Assembly: GCF_022747945.1 (NCBI RefSeq)
Contig: NZ_JALDST010000001.1
Location: 496,001-560,000 of the forward strand
Length of the DNA: 64,000 nt
Reading direction: 5' to 3'
From: Micromonospora sp. R77
GTDB taxonomy: Bacteria > Actinomycetota > Actinomycetes > Mycobacteriales > Micromonosporaceae
Shown here: piece by piece, positions 34,555 through 47,000 of the stretch
Layout of the letters: each line of letters begins with the position of its first letter
Position numbering within the stretch: the stretch's first letter is position 1
Notes under the pieces: model-generated
Database searches by the model: none
Told to the model about the DNA's origin: nothing
What the model saw: the letters and a program-made list of their open reading frames with translations, nothing else
Position numbers and translations under genes: made by a program

Positions 34555-37500
34555 TTATCGCCTCCAGAAGTCGTTCCATCAGTCAATTGCTGGCCAGAGG
34601 CCACGCCGGCGCGGAGCATCCGGTTGATGACACGGCTAATCTCGGCCGCGTTACGCGGCCAGTACATTTCGTTGTGAGCGCAGGCAATGTCGTAACGGTG
34701 CACCCGGCCATCGACGTACTGCTGCCAGAGCATGTCCATTTCCTCGTCTAGCTGGCGCTTGTCGTGGGTCTCTGGGTCAAGCAGCGCGTTGAAGAAGACG
34801 ACATCGCCGCGGTACCGGCGCGAGGTGTAATGCCGCATCTGCTCCATGTGGTCCACGAAGATCGACGACGCGGTGCCGACCAGGAACTCGTACTCCTCCA
34901 TTCCCTTCAGATGGCCCATGTAGTTGGCGAGGAAGACGCGCACCTCCCTCTCGTCGAGGGCTTCCAGGTCGGCGAAGTGGCTGGCTGGCGCGGCGTCCAG
35001 CAGCGCCAGGAGCGCCACCTCGTGCCCACGGCGCTGCAGCTCCGCAGCCATGGCATGCGCTAGCGTGCCACCGAAGGACCAGCCCAGCAGGTAGTACGGG
35101 CCACGAGGCTGGACCTCCTGCACCTGTCGCACATAGTCATCGACCATGTCCTCGATCGAAGTCGACGGGGGCGTAAGCCCGTCGAAACCGCGGGCTTGGA
35201 TGCCGTAGAGGGGCCATGCTGGGTCGATGTGTCGTCCGAAGCTCAGGTACGGCCAGCTCAGTCCCCCGCCTGGGTGTAGCCACCACAGCGGCGGATTGTC
35301 CCCCGCAGTGCGGATCGGTAGCAGAACGGCGAACGGGTCCTCGAAGCTCACCTCCGTGTCCGCGGACAACTGCTCCGCGAGTTCCGCCACCGTGGGGTGT
35401 TGGAACACCGTCCTGATGGGCACGTCGATGCCCAGCTTCTCGTGGATCTGCCAGACAAGGCGGGTCAGTCGCAGCGAGTGGCCACCGCAGGCGAAGAAGT
35501 CATCGTCGATGCCGACCCGGTCCAGCCCCAGCACCTCGGCGAATAGCCCTGCGAGGGACTCCTCGCGTGGGGTGCGGGGGGCCCGATACGCACCGGCAAC
35601 CGGGTCGGGATCCGGCAGCGCGGCGCGGTCGACCTTCCCATTCCTGGTGAGCGGCAGCTGGTCGAGGAGCATGATCTCGCTCGGCATCATGAATCCTGGC
35701 AGTTCGCGGGCCAGGTCCTCGCGTAGCAGCGACGGCAGCCGGGACGCCCGAACCGAGACCGCAGGCGTGTTGGTGAGTCGCCCGGAGCTGATGCGCGCGG
35801 GCCGGTACACACCGGCGCAGACGAAGGCGCCGACATCGGGCAGCACGACTGCGTCGAAGTGCTCCGCTGCCTCCATCGACCACGTGCAGTACACCGCCAG
35901 CCCTCGGGCAGCACCCCACGCTTCGAGCTCAGCGGGGTCGAGTGAGCCCCGATCGTCGATAGTGCCGCCCCACTCGCCGGCCTCGGTGACCAGCCTGGCG
36001 TTCGGGATGCCGGCAAGACGGACAGGGCCGCCGTGGCGTGCCAGCGCTGACTCTACATCTGTCAGCTCGCGCACCTCCGATCCCCAGGCCGCGACCGGCA
36101 GGTCCGCGAGATCCAAGGGCTGAGCCGGTTCCTTGTGCAGCACGACCTCGAAGCGGTGCCGAGTGAGCTCGTTGTGGTAGCTGCCCTTCTTGAGGCGAAT
36201 GTCGGTGCCGACCACCTCAGGCCGCGCGTCGGCCCATCGGGTGAAGTAGTCGGGGTCGATGACCAGTTCTTTCTCGTCCAGGACCGCGCGCTCGACCGCG
36301 GCCTGCACGGCGGACGGCCGGTCGTCGGGGTGCCGGGCACGGTGGACCGCGGCGCTGAACGACCTCTGGGTGCGATAGTTACGCACGTCACCGATGACGA
36401 TTCGTCCCCCCGGAGCCAGCCGAGCCAGTGCGATGTCGAGCACCTTGGTGAGGTATTCAGCATCCGGGAAGTACTGCACTACCGAGTTGAGAATCACCGT
36501 GTCGAAATGTGCTGCGGGCAGGTCACCGGGCTTGTCGGCGGGCAGGCAGCGCAGAGTCACCCGGTCCGACAGCCGAGGGTCGGCGTCGACCTGCGCGCGC
36601 AGACGGTCGATGACGGGGGCGGAGAAATCGGTGCCCCAGTACTCCTCAACTCGTGGTGCCAGCGGGCCCAGCAGCAGGCCGGAGCCGACGCCGATCTCCA
36701 GCACCCGCCGTGGGCGGAGTGCCTGCACTCGCTCCACCATGGCCTCGCGCCATGCCCGCATCTCAGGGAGCGGAATGGCTCGACCGGTATAGGAGCTGTT
36801 CCAGCCAGTGAAGTCGTCGCCGACCCCTTCCAGGCTCACCTCGCTCGCACCGTACATAGAGTCATAGATGCCGCGCCACTCATCGACCTGTTCGACGGCC
36901 TCCTGTTGCGACGAGACGGATGCGTCGGGCACTACGTAGGCGACGAGGTGGCGCTCACCTGACCGGTCCATGCGGACGGTGGCCACCGCCTGTGCCACAC
37001 CAGCGCGCCGGCGCAGTGCAGCCTCGATCTCCCCCGGTTCCACGCGGAAGCCGCGGACCTTGATCTGGTCGTCCACCCGGCCCAGGTACTCCAGGAGCCC
37101 GGCAGAGTTCCAGCGCACCAAGTCACCCGTGCGGTACATGCGCCTACCGGGCGCCCCGAACGGATCGGCCACGAATCGCTTAGCGGTTAGGCCTGCGCGG
37201 CCGGCGTAGCCGCGAGCGACACCGTCGCCCGCGATGTACAGCTCCCCCACCACTCCGGGCGGCACGGGCCGGAGACGCTCGTCGAGAGCACGCAGTGCGG
37301 TGCCCTGCATTGGTCTACCGATGGGCAGCGGGTTGGTGCACTCGTCCGCCGAGGTCACCCGATGCCGAGCGGCGAACGTGGTGGTCTCCGTCGGGCCGTA
37401 ACCGTTCACCACCACCAGACCGGGGCAGGCGTCGAGGACCCGGCGGGTCGCGGACGGCGACAGTACGTCCCCCCCTGCCCAGACCTCGGAGACCTTCGCG

Positions 37501-40500
37501 AAGCACTCCGGATGCTGCTCCGCCATCACGGCGAACAGGCCTGCGGTCAGCCACACGCCGGTCACCTTGCGCTCGACGATGGCCTGGGCCAGCACCGCGA
37601 TGTCCAGCCGGCCTGCGGGTGCTACCACCGCCGTACCGCCGCCGAGCAGCGGCACCCACAGCTCGTATGTCGACGCGTCGAACGTGTGTGGTGAGTGAAC
37701 TAGGACGCGGTGGTGCGCTCCACCGGTCCAGCAGTCGTCGAGTGCGAGGTCAACCACGTTGCGGTGGCTCACCTCGACGCCCTTCGGGCGGCCGGTCGAG
37801 CCGGATGTGTACATCACGTACGCGACGCTGTGCTCGCCGATATCAGGGATATCGGGTGCCGAATCTGGATAGGCGGAAAGATCCTCATTCGCGAGGCTGT
37901 AATCCACGACGACGTCGGGGGCGAGATCGGCGAGCATGAAGTCGATGCGCTCGCTCGGGTAGCCGGGGTCGACTGGAACGTATGCCGCTCCGGTCTTTAG
38001 CACCGCAAGGACCGTGGCGACCAGCAACGGCGAGCGGTCGAGCACCAGCGCGACCCGACCGTGCGGGCGGGCACCGCTCGTCTGCAGATGGCGAGCGATG
38101 CGGTTGGACCAGCGGTCCAGCTCGGCGTAAGTCCATCTGTCCGCGCCGTCCGCGGTGACCAGTGCTGTGACATCTGGGTGCGCAGCAGCCACGGTCGCGA
38201 ACCGTTGGTGTACCGGGACCGCCTCGAGCGGCGCGTCGCGGCCCTGACCGCCCCAACGGGCCAGCGTCGCTGATTCTTCGTCCGTAAGGAGGTTCACAGC
38301 CCCGATGGGCGTCTCCGGTACGGCCACCACTTGGCGCAGGAAGTGCGTCCAGCGGTCGAGCAGCGTGGTGATCGTGTCGGTGTCGAAGAGCTCCGTCGCG
38401 TACTCCGCGAAACCGGAGATGCGGCTGAGTCTGTCGTCGGCACGTTCGGCGAGGCTGATGAACAGGTCGAAGCGCGAAACACCGGTGTTGAACAGTTCCT
38501 CGGACACGCTCAGGCCCGGCAGGGTGAACTCTGGCCGCGCGTTGTTCTGCATGGCGAGGCAGACCTGGAACAGGGGATGGTGGGCAGGCGACCGCACCGG
38601 GTTGAGCACCTCGACGAGGTGTTCAAACGGAATGTCCTGGTTGTCGTAGGCGGCCAAGCTCAGTTCCCGCACCCGGCCGACGAGCTCGGCGAAACTAGGG
38701 TCACCAGAGACGTCGGCCCGCAGCACCCAGGTGTTGACAAAGAAGCCCACGAGCCCGTTGAGTGCCTCGTCGGTGCGGCCGGCGATGGGCGAGCCGATCG
38801 GCACGTCGGTGCCTGCGCCCAGCCTGGTGAGCATCGCGGCGAGCGCCGCGTGGAGCACCATGGACACCGTGGCGCCGGTCTGCCGGGCCACCCGCCGGAT
38901 GCCCTGGGTGAGCTCCTCGTCGAAGTCGAGGGGGACCAAGTCACCTTCGTACGACGCCGCCGGGGGGCGGGCTCGGTCGGTAGGCAGGTCGATGGTTTCC
39001 GGCAGGTCCGCCAACTGGGTCGTCCAGTAGTCCAGCTGCCGCCGGTACAGGCTGTCTGGGTCGTCACTGGAGCCCAACAGCTGCCGTTGCCACAGGGTGT
39101 AGTCCGCATACTGGACCGGCAGCGGTTCCCACGCCGGTCGCCCGTCGCGGCATCTGGCCTCGTACGCGGTAGCAAGATCCTTCGCGAGCGGCAGCGCCGA
39201 CCAGCCGTCCGCCGCGATGTGGTGCGCGGCGATCAAGAACACCGATTCGCGGGCACTGATCCGGAACAACCACGCGCGGATGGGGACCTCGGCGGTGAGG
39301 TCGAAGGGCCGGCGGGCGGCCGAGCGCAGGGCGGCGTCGAGTTCAGCCTCGGCGACTTGGGTCTCCTCCCAGGGCACTTGGACCTCATCCATGGCGATGA
39401 CCTGCTGATACGGCTCGCCGTCCGCCTCGCCGAAGACGGTACGCAGAGATTCGTGCCGCATCACGACGTCATGCACGGCACTGCGCAGAGCTGTCGCGGC
39501 GAGTGTGCCGCGCATTCGCAGGGCCAGCGAGACGTTGTAGGTCGCCGAGGGCCCTTCGTACCGGTGGATGAACCACAACCGCTGCTGGGCGAAGGAGAGC
39601 GGCAGCCGCTCCGGCCTGGCCTGAGGTTGCAGCGATGGTCGGACGTTGTTCACGTTCGTCAGGTGCACCGCCAGCTCGGCGACTGTGGGTGCTTGGAAGA
39701 TTACCCGAATAGGGATTTCCACGCCGTGCACCGCGCGAATCCGGCTGACCAACCTGGTCGCGAGCAATGAGTGTCCGCCGACGGTGAAGAAGTTGTCGTC
39801 CACGCCGACCCGGTCGAGTCCGAGCACTCCGGCGAAGAGTGCGCAGAGAGACTTCTCCTCGGGCGTCGTCGGGGCTCGTCCGCTGCTGCCTACCGTGTAG
39901 TCCGGTACGGGGAGCGCACGACGGTCCGGCTTGCCGTTGTCAGTCAGCGGCACGCTACCGATCGGTACGATCGCGGCGGGCACCATGTACTCGGGCAGGC
40001 TGTCCCGCAGATGTGTACGCAGGGCGGGCAGCAGCGTGGTTATACCGCTGGCCACTGCAGGGTTGTTGACCAGCATTCGGTCCCCCGCCGCGGGAACGTA
40101 CGTGTTGCTCAGGATTCGGCCAGGCTTCGGGCCGTCCTGAAAAATGAGCACGTCGACTTGGTCGACCGCGCTCGCCGACAATGCCACGACCGCATCCCAG
40201 CCGTGCTGCTCCGCCCACGCGCGAACTGCGGCCGGATCGAGCGGTGGCGTTGCGGGCGCGAGGGTCTCCTCCACGCCCAGCTCGCGTGCGGCGGCGCACT
40301 CGTCGGTCAGGCGCGCGTTCGGCACGCCGGTGACGCGGACGGCTGCTTCCTTTCGGGCGGCGACCCGCTCGGCGAGCCTATCGAGGTCACCGTCCCACAC
40401 GATGGCGGGCACGGCGTCCAGGGATGGCAAATCGGCCTGTCCGACCGGCTTATGCAGCACGACCTCGTACCGGTGTCGGGTGAGCTCGTTGTGGGCGGTG

Positions 40501-43500
40501 CCGTCCTTCACCCGGAGGTCGACGCCGGCGCCGCCGGCCCTCGTGGCCCAGCGCAGGAACCACTCGGGGTCGACAACGAGCTCCTTCTCCAGCAGCACGG
40601 CTTGTCCAACGGCGCTGCGCAGCACGGCCGGCGTAGCGTCTGGGTGCTTTGCCCGCAGGATGGCGGCCTGCAGGACCCGGAGGGAGCCCGCCCGTCGGAT
40701 GTCGCCCAGGACAATCCGCCCGCCGGGCGCGAGTAGCTCCCACGCACCGTCGAGAACCCGCTGCAAGTACTGCTCGTTTGGGAAGTACTGCACGACGGAG
40801 TTGAGGACCACGGTGTCGAATCGGTTGCGGGGAAGGCCGGACAAGTCGTCGGCGGCTTGGCACCGCAGTGCCGCGCGGTCGGCCAAGCCGGCGCCTGCCA
40901 CCTGCTGCTGTAGTCGTTCGATCACCGATGCGGAGAAGTCGGTCGCCCAGTACTCTTCCACCTGCCCCGCGATATGGGCGAGTAGGAGCCCGGATCCAAC
41001 GCCAAGCTCGAGGACATGCCTCGGCGACCAGCACAGGATGCGATCTACCGCCGCGTCCCGCCAGGCCCGCATCTCCTCGAGCTGGATCGGCTCGCCAGTG
41101 TAGGCGCTATTCCAGCCGGTGAAGTCGTCACCGAGGTCGGTGTCTTCGCCGTCGGCGTATGCCTGCTCGTAGACCTCCTGCCACTCGTCGACCTGCTCGC
41201 TCGCTCCGCCCGCGGTGTCCAGGGCGCTGGTGTCCGGGACGACGTAGGCGACCAGCCGCAGGTCGCCGGGCTGGTCTTCGCGCGCGGTGACGATGGCTTG
41301 GCGGACGGCCGGGTGCCGGACCAGGACGTGCTCGATCTCGCCGGGTTCGACGCGGAACCCGCGCAGCTTCACCTGGTTGTCCGCCCGGCCCTGGAAGCAG
41401 ATGTTCCCGTCGGGGAAGAAGCTGGCCCGGTCGCCGGTCCGGTAGAGACGGTCACTGTCACGGTCACTGAAGGGGTCGTGCACGAAGCGTTCGGCGGTCA
41501 GATCCGGGCGGTTGGCGTAACCGACGCAGAGAACGTCTCCCCCGATGTACAGGTCGCCTTCGACGCCGATCGGGCACGGCTGCATGTGCTCGTCGAGAAC
41601 GTAGTAGCGCGCGTTGTCGATGGGACGGCCGTAAGGGATGCTGTGCCATGCCGGGTCGATCTCGCGAACGCGGAAGTAGTTGGACCATACTGTTGCCTCG
41701 GTCGCCCCGCCGAGGCTGATGACCTCTGCGCGGCGGAACACCTTGCGAATCTCGTCCGGCAAAGGCAGCGGCGTGTAGTCACCGGAGAGAAATACCAGGC
41801 GCAGGTTGTCGGTCCCGTCCCACTCTTTGTCGGAAGAGAGCAGCGGGGGCAACTGATTGAGCGTGGTCGGCACTGAGTTCCAGAAGGTGATCGGCTGGGT
41901 GAGCAGCAGATTCAGCAGCAGCTCAGGGTCGCGCTGCTCAGCCTCGTCGGCGACGTACAGCCCACCGCCGCATCCGAGCAGGCCGAAGATGTCGAAGACG
42001 GAGAGGTCGAACCCCAGCGAGGTGAGGCACAGGCCGATGTCGTCGGGGCCGAAGTCGAAGGTGCGGTAACACCAGTTGAGTAGGTTATAGACGGGTCGGT
42101 GCGTCATCACGACGCCCTTAGGCTTTCCGGTGCTGCCGGACGTGAAGATGACGTACGCGGTGTTGTCGGGTCCGGTAACCGGGTCCGGGTTCCCCGCTGA
42201 GCCGGGCGGTGCCGACTCCCCCTCGGCGGCCACCTCGACTAGCTCGACACCCACAGGGAGGGCCGGTGTCGACGTGTCTGAGGTGGACAGCACCAGTGGT
42301 GCGCCGGTGTCGGCGAGCATGCTGGCGATACGCTCGGCGGGGGACGATGGCTCCAGCGGCAGGTACGCTCCGCCCGCCTTCAGTACGCCGAAGACCGCAG
42401 CGACCATGACTGGACCTCGGCGGATGCTGATGCCGACGACGGTCTCCGGGCCGACGCCGCGCTCCTTGAGGTCCCAAGCGATCCGGTTCGCCCGGTCGTT
42501 CAGCTCGCCGTATGTCATGCTCCCGTTGGCCCAGCGCAGCGCGACCGCTCCCGGCCGACGGGCGGCCTGTTGCTCGAAGAGCAGGTGGAGCGGCCCCGGG
42601 CAGGGGAAGTCGCGAGCCGTGTCGTTCCACTCGATCAAGACCTTGTGGCGCTCAGCCGCGTTGAGAGGTGAGATCGCCTCGGTGGGCGGCGTCGGCGCAG
42701 TGCTGAGCTTCCGCTCGCCGACGGCCGGTACGTCGAGGGCGTCGATGGTGATCGTTGGGTCGTCGATTGTTTGTTCCACGACGCGTATGAAGCGCGCCGC
42801 GATCCCCTCCACCGTTGAGCGTTCGAAGAGTTCGGTGGCGTACTCGATCTCCCCCATCACCGAGCCGTCGGACTTGTTTGGCGCCAAGTTGAAGAACAGG
42901 TCGAACTTCGCGGTGCCTGTGGGGATCGGTTCCATCGACACTGTTAGACCCGGCATGTCCAGCGTCGGCGGGGCGTTATTCTGCCACGCGAGCACCACCT
43001 GGAACAGCGGGTGGTACGCAGCCGAACGCTCCGGGCGCAACGACTCCAGCAGCCGTTCGAACGGGACATCCTGGTTCTCGTAGGCCGCGAGTGCCTTCTG
43101 CCGCACTTGATCTAGAACCGATTCGAAGGACGACTCCGGGGAGACGTGGACTCGCAGCACCCAAGAGTTTACGAAGAACCCGATCAGGTCATGCAGTGCC
43201 TCGTCGGTACGCCCCGCGATCGGTGATCCGATCACCACGTCGGTGCCACTGCCCATCCGGTTCAGCAGCACCACCAGCGCGGCTTGGAACACCATCGACA
43301 CTGTGACGCCGCGGGCCCGGGCCATCGCCTCCACCCGTGCGCGCACCTCAGCAGGCAGCTCCAGGGGCACCGACCCGCCCAAGTTGCTCGCCACCGACGG
43401 CCGCGGGTGGTCCCACGGCAGCGGCAACGGTTTTGACACGCCGGCGAGTTCCTCACGCCAGTACGCTGTCTGGACAGACAGCAGACTCTGCGGATCCGTC

Positions 43501-44057
43501 TCGTCCCCGAGTTCCTCGCGCTGCCACAACGCGTAGTCCGCGTACTGCACCGGCAGGTCCGTCCACTCCGGGTCGCGACCGGCCACCCGCGCGCGGTATG
43601 CCACTGAGACGTCGCGCGCCAGCGGCGCCAACGACCCGCCGTCACCGGCGATGTGGTGGATCACGAGCACGAGCAGAAACTGGTCGTCACCGTACTGGAC
43701 GAGGCTCGCTCGGAGCGGCACGTCGGTCGACAGGTCGAACCAGCTTCGGGTGACCGATGAGATCACACCCGACACCCGGTCCGGAGCTACCCGACCCCAG
43801 TCCTTCCAGGGCAGCTCGACCTCGGCTGGGTCGAGGATGCGCTGGAAGGGCTCTCCGTCCAGCTCCCCGAAGACGGTCCGGAGCACCTCGTGGCGCCCCA
43901 TGACGTCCTGGAATGCGGCACGCAGCGCGGCGGCGTCAAGCGTCCCGGTGAAGCGCAGGAGCAGCGGAATGTTGTACGTCGAGGATGAACCCTCAAAGCG
44001 GTTGATGAACCAGATGCGCCGTTGCGCGTATGACAGGGGGATCATATCTTCGTTCAC
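34551..44057 (-). CDS. NRPS, modules 3-4: C-A(MT)-T-C-A(MT)-T-TE
   Basis: This 3168-residue protein's GTG start overlaps the previous NRPS stop (GTGA); an ATG four codons later also has a fair ribosome site. Domains by residue: C 1-440 ('HHIAGDG', 134-140); A 480-930 with an N-methyltransferase inserted about 960-1200 ('[10 protein letters not shown]'); T with 'GGHS' at 1427; second C from 1483 ('HHIAADG'); A; second MT ('[10 protein letters not shown]', about 2455); T ('CGGHS', 2857); thioesterase to the end ('GWSFGG', 2992). Pocket residues of the first A domain (D-L-F-N-F-S-L-V-W) fit Cys; the second (D-A-Y-W-W-G-G-T-F) fit Val. It should add N-methyl-Cys and N-methyl-Val, then dimerise and cyclise two tetrapeptides, as Ecm7 does. 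Confidence 0.95.
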   Translation of the reverse strand: MNEDMIPLSYAQRRIWFINRFEGSSSTYNIPLLLRFTGTLDAAALRAAFQDVMGRHEVLRTVFGELDGEPFQRILDPAEVELPWKDWGRVAPDRVSGVISSVTRSWFDLSTDVPLRASLVQYGDDQFLLVLVIHHIAGDGGSLAPLARDVSVAYRARVAGRDPEWTDLPVQYADYALWQREELGDETDPQSLLSVQTAYWREELAGVSKPLPLPWDHPRPSVASNLGGSVPLELPAEVRARVEAMARARGVTVSMVFQAALVVLLNRMGSGTDVVIGSPIAGRTDEALHDLIGFFVNSWVLRVHVSPESSFESVLDQVRQKALAAYENQDVPFERLLESLRPERSAAYHPLFQVVLAWQNNAPPTLDMPGLTVSMEPIPTGTAKFDLFFNLAPNKSDGSVMGEIEYATELFERSTVEGIAARFIRVVEQTIDDPTITIDALDVPAVGERKLSTAPTPPTEAISPLNAAERHKVLIEWNDTARDFPCPGPLHLLFEQQAARRPGAVALRWANGSMTYGELNDRANRIAWDLKERGVGPETVVGISIRRGPVMVAAVFGVLKAGGAYLPLEPSSPAERIASMLADTGAPLVLSTSDTSTPALPVGVELVEVAAEGESAPPGSAGNPDPVTGPDNTAYVIFTSGSTGKPKGVVMTHRPVYNLLNWCYRTFDFGPDDIGLCLTSLGFDLSVFDIFGLLGCGGGLYVADEAEQRDPELLLNLLLTQPITFWNSVPTTLNQLPPLLSSDKEWDGTDNLRLVFLSGDYTPLPLPDEIRKVFRRAEVISLGGATEATVWSNYFRVREIDPAWHSIPYGRPIDNARYYVLDEHMQPCPIGVEGDLYIGGDVLCVGYANRPDLTAERFVHDPFSDRDSDRLYRTGDRASFFPDGNICFQGRADNQVKLRGFRVEPGEIEHVLVRHPAVRQAIVTAREDQPGDLRLVAYVVPDTSALDTAGGASEQVDEWQEVYEQAYADGEDTDLGDDFTGWNSAYTGEPIQLEEMRAWRDAAVDRILCWSPRHVLELGVGSGLLLAHIAGQVEEYWATDFSASVIERLQQQVAGAGLADRAALRCQAADDLSGLPRNRFDTVVLNSVVQYFPNEQYLQRVLDGAWELLAPGGRIVLGDIRRAGSLRVLQAAILRAKHPDATPAVLRSAVGQAVLLEKELVVDPEWFLRWATRAGGAGVDLRVKDGTAHNELTRHRYEVVLHKPVGQADLPSLDAVPAIVWDGDLDRLAERVAARKEAAVRVTGVPNARLTDECAAARELGVEETLAPATPPLDPAAVRAWAEQHGWDAVVALSASAVDQVDVLIFQDGPKPGRILSNTYVPAAGDRMLVNNPAVASGITTLLPALRTHLRDSLPEYMVPAAIVPIGSVPLTDNGKPDRRALPVPDYTVGSSGRAPTTPEEKSLCALFAGVLGLDRVGVDDNFFTVGGHSLLATRLVSRIRAVHGVEIPIRVIFQAPTVAELAVHLTNVNNVRPSLQPQARPERLPLSFAQQRLWFIHRYEGPSATYNVSLALRMRGTLAATALRSAVHDVVMRHESLRTVFGEADGEPYQQVIAMDEVQVPWEETQVAEAELDAALRSAARRPFDLTAEVPIRAWLFRISARESVFLIAAHHIAADGWSALPLAKDLATAYEARCRDGRPAWEPLPVQYADYTLWQRQLLGSSDDPDSLYRRQLDYWTTQLADLPETIDLPTDRARPPAASYEGDLVPLDFDEELTQGIRRVARQTGATVSMVLHAALAAMLTRLGAGTDVPIGSPIAGRTDEALNGLVGFFVNTWVLRADVSGDPSFAELVGRVRELSLAAYDNQDIPFEHLVEVLNPVRSPAHHPLFQVCLAMQNNARPEFTLPGLSVSEELFNTGVSRFDLFISLAERADDRLSRISGFAEYATELFDTDTITTLLDRWTHFLRQVVAVPETPIGAVNLLTDEESATLARWGGQGRDAPLEAVPVHQRFATVAAAHPDVTALVTADGADRWTYAELDRWSNRIARHLQTSGARPHGRVALVLDRSPLLVATVLAVLKTGAAYVPVDPGYPSERIDFMLADLAPDVVVDYSLANEDLSAYPDSAPDIPDIGEHSVAYVMYTSGSTGRPKGVEVSHRNVVDLALDDCWTGGAHHRVLVHSPHTFDASTYELWVPLLGGGTAVVAPAGRLDIAVLAQAIVERKVTGVWLTAGLFAVMAEQHPECFAKVSEVWAGGDVLSPSATRRVLDACPGLVVVNGYGPTETTTFAARHRVTSADECTNPLPIGRPMQGTALRALDERLRPVPPGVVGELYIAGDGVARGYAGRAGLTAKRFVADPFGAPGRRMYRTGDLVRWNSAGLLEYLGRVDDQIKVRGFRVEPGEIEAALRRRAGVAQAVATVRMDRSGERHLVAYVVPDASVSSQQEAVEQVDEWRGIYDSMYGASEVSLEGVGDDFTGWNSSYTGRAIPLPEMRAWREAMVERVQALRPRRVLEIGVGSGLLLGPLAPRVEEYWGTDFSAPVIDRLRAQVDADPRLSDRVTLRCLPADKPGDLPAAHFDTVILNSVVQYFPDAEYLTKVLDIALARLAPGGRIVIGDVRNYRTQRSFSAAVHRARHPDDRPSAVQAAVERAVLDEKELVIDPDYFTRWADARPEVVGTDIRLKKGSYHNELTRHRFEVVLHKEPAQPLDLADLPVAAWGSEVRELTDVESALARHGGPVRLAGIPNARLVTEAGEWGGTIDDRGSLDPAELEAWGAARGLAVYCTWSMEAAEHFDAVVLPDVGAFVCAGVYRPARISSGRLTNTPAVSVRASRLPSLLREDLARELPGFMMPSEIMLLDQLPLTRNGKVDRAALPDPDPVAGAYRAPRTPREESLAGLFAEVLGLDRVGIDDDFFACGGHSLRLTRLVWQIHEKLGIDVPIRTVFQHPTVAELAEQLSADTEVSFEDPFAVLLPIRTAGDNPPLWWLHPGGGLSWPYLSFGRHIDPAWPLYGIQARGFDGLTPPSTSIEDMVDDYVRQVQEVQPRGPYYLLGWSFGGTLAHAMAAELQRRGHEVALLALLDAAPASHFADLEALDEREVRVFLANYMGHLKGMEEYEFLVGTASSIFVDHMEQMRHYTSRRYRGDVVFFNALLDPETHDKRQLDEEMDMLWQQYVDGRVHRYDIACAHNEMYWPRNAAEISRVINRMLRAGVASGQQLTDGTTSGGDK

Positions 44058-47000
44058 CTCTTGATCATTTTGCGCAGCGGCTTGCGAGCAGGGGCGGACA
44101 TCTCACTCCAGCGAAGGGCCAACTCAGCGACGGTCGGTGAGGTGAAGAGGGTCCGGATCGGGATCTCCACCCCCAGCTCCGCCCGGACCCGCGCCACCAG
44201 GCGGGTGGCGAGCAGCGAGTGGCCGCCCAGGGCGAAGAAGTCGTCGTCGACCCCGACCCGGTTGACCCCTAATACCTCACCAAATAGTCTGCACAGCGTT
44301 GCTTCTTGCGGGGACTCCGGCGCCCGGTAGTCGTCCCCGCTGAATTCCGGCCTTGGCAACGCCGAACGGTCCAGCTTTCCATTCGGCGTCAATGGCAGCT
44401 CGGGTAGGACGACGACGGCTGCCGGCACCATGTATCCGGGCAGACTCTCTCCCACGAACGCCCGCAGCTGCTCGGGAACCGGCTCCGCGTGCCCGGCTTC
44501 GGGCACGACATACGCCACGAGCCTGCGGTCGTCGGGAGAGTCCTCACGGGAGAGAACGACGGCTTGGCGGACGGCTTCGTGTCGGATCAGGGTGCCCTCG
44601 ATCTCGGCGGGTTCGATGCGGAAGCCCCGCAGTTTGATTTGGTGATCGGAGCGGCCGAGGTACTCCAACTCACCGGTGTCGGTCCAGCGTGCGAGGTCCC
44701 CGGTGCGGTACATCCTGGAATTCGCCGGACCGAACGGGTTCGCGACGAACCGGTGGGCGGTCAACCCCGGTTGGCCGGCGTAACCGCGGGCGAGACCCCG
44801 TCCGGCGATCCAGAGGTCACCGATCGCGCCGGGGGGAACTGGACGCAAGGTTCGGTCCAAGACGTAGACCTGGTAATTGGCGACAGGACCGCCGATGGAC
44901 GGGGGCATGCCCGAGGAGCCGGGCATGAGATGCGCGGCCGTGGAGTAGATGGTGGTCTCGGTCGGGCCGTAGAGATTGGTCACCTCGGCCGCGTGCGCGC
45001 ACAGCTCCTCGGCCAGCGACACGGGCAGCGCCTCACCGGTGGAGATCACCCGCAGCCCGGCCAGGCATTCCGCGGCGTGGGTGACCAGCACCTGCCAGAG
45101 CGCCGGGGTCGCCTGCATAACGGTGACGCCGGCCCGCCGGAGAAGGTCGCGCAGCACTAGGGGCTGGGTTACCTCCTCCGTGCCCGCCAGCACCACCCTG
45201 GCTCCGCACAGCAGAGGGAGGAAAAGCTCCAGCGCGGCGATGTCGAATGCGACCGTAGCGACCGCCAGGACCCGGTCATTCTGCGAGAGCGAGAACCGGT
45301 CCTGCATGCCGAGAAGGATGTTGGTCAGCGCTCCGTGCTCGATGACCACGCCCTTCGGTCTGCCAGTAGAACCGGAGGTGTAGATGGTGTAGGCGGTGTG
45401 CCGCGCGTCAATGGTGGCGGGCGGCTCGTCGGTGGAACAGGCGATCAGGTCCGCCTCAGCCAGCTGCCGCGCATCCAGTACCAGCACCGGCGCGCTGTCC
45501 TCGATCACGGACCGCACGCGGGCGGCCGGGTAGTCCGGATCCACCGGGATGTAAGCCCCACCCGCCTTCCACACGGCCACCAGCGCCGCCACCAAATCAA
45601 CCGAGCGTGGCAGCAGCACCACCACCCGGGACTCCGGTCCTACACCGCTCCCAATCAACCAGTGCGCCAACCGGTTGGCCCGCTCGTTCAGCTCCCGGTA
45701 GGTCACCGTGCGGCCATCATGCTCGACCGCCACCGCGTCCGGGGTCGCCGCCGCCTGCGCGGCGAACAACTCGGGCACGGTCACCTCAGGAACCACAGTT
45801 GCGGTGTTGTTCCACCGGCGCAGAACCCGATCCCGTTCCTCCTCGGTCAGCACGTCGATTGCACCGACGGGTGCCTGCGGGTCGGCCGCGATCTGCCTCA
45901 GCACGTTGATCAGCCGATCGGCGATGACCTTCACCTCGTCTTGAGTGAAGGCATCGTGCTGGTACTGCAGGGATAGGCGTACCAGCGGATCGGCCGCTGC
46001 GATAACAGTCAGCGGGTAGTGGGGTGGGGCGTACGGACGAACGCCGGTCACGGTCAGGTCCGATCCCGCGCTCGCGGCGCTGAGGCCCGCCCGGTCGACG
46101 GGGAACGACTCGAAGACCATGAGCGTGTCGAAGAGCGTGCTCATCCCGAGTGACCGCTGAATGTCAGCGAGCCCGACATGGTGGTGGTCCAGTAACCGTG
46201 CCTGGGTGTCCTGCAGCCGCCGCAACATCTCCGCGATGCTGTCGGTCGGTGCGCACCGTACGCGCACAGGCACCGTGTTGATGAACAGCCCGATTGCCGC
46301 CTCCACCCCCGGCAGTTCCGCGTGACGGCCGGAAACGGTGGCGCCGAAGAGCACGTCGTCCCGGCCGGTCAGGCAGCCAAGAACGACGGCCCACGCGCCC
46401 TGCACCAGGGTGTTGACGGTGACGCCGATGCTCGCGGCTCGACGCGCCAGCAGCGCGGCGTCCTCCCCGGGAAGCGCGGCCACCACTTGTCCGCTGCCTG
46501 TACGGTCCGACCGCGGCCCGGGTGCTAGCAGGGTGGGCTCTGCCACCCCGGCCAGTTCCGCCTTCCACGTGCGTGCCGACCACGCCCGGTCCTGCCGTGC
46601 CAGCCATTGCAAGAAGTGCCGGTAGCCGGTGGTGGGCGGATCTGCGTCCCGACCGTTTACGGCATAGAGCCGGATCAGCTCCCGCTCGATCAGCGGCAGC
46701 GACCAACCGTCGAACAGCACATGGTGCGCGGTGAGAATAAGCTCGGCCTGCTCCGACCCCAATGTGACCAGGGCGAGCCGCAGCAGCGGTGGCGTGTCGG
46801 TGTCGAATCGAGCATTCCGTTCGGCGGCGACAATGCGCTGGAAGCGTTCATCCGCCGCCGGCTCGCCGGTGAGGTCAATGTGCAGCCAGGGCAGCGAGAC
46901 GTCGTCGACGACGACCTGTACGGGTTCACCGGTGCTAGTGGAGAGGAATGCCACCCGCAGGTTCGGGTGCCGATTGATCAGGGCCTGGCCGGCGGCGCGC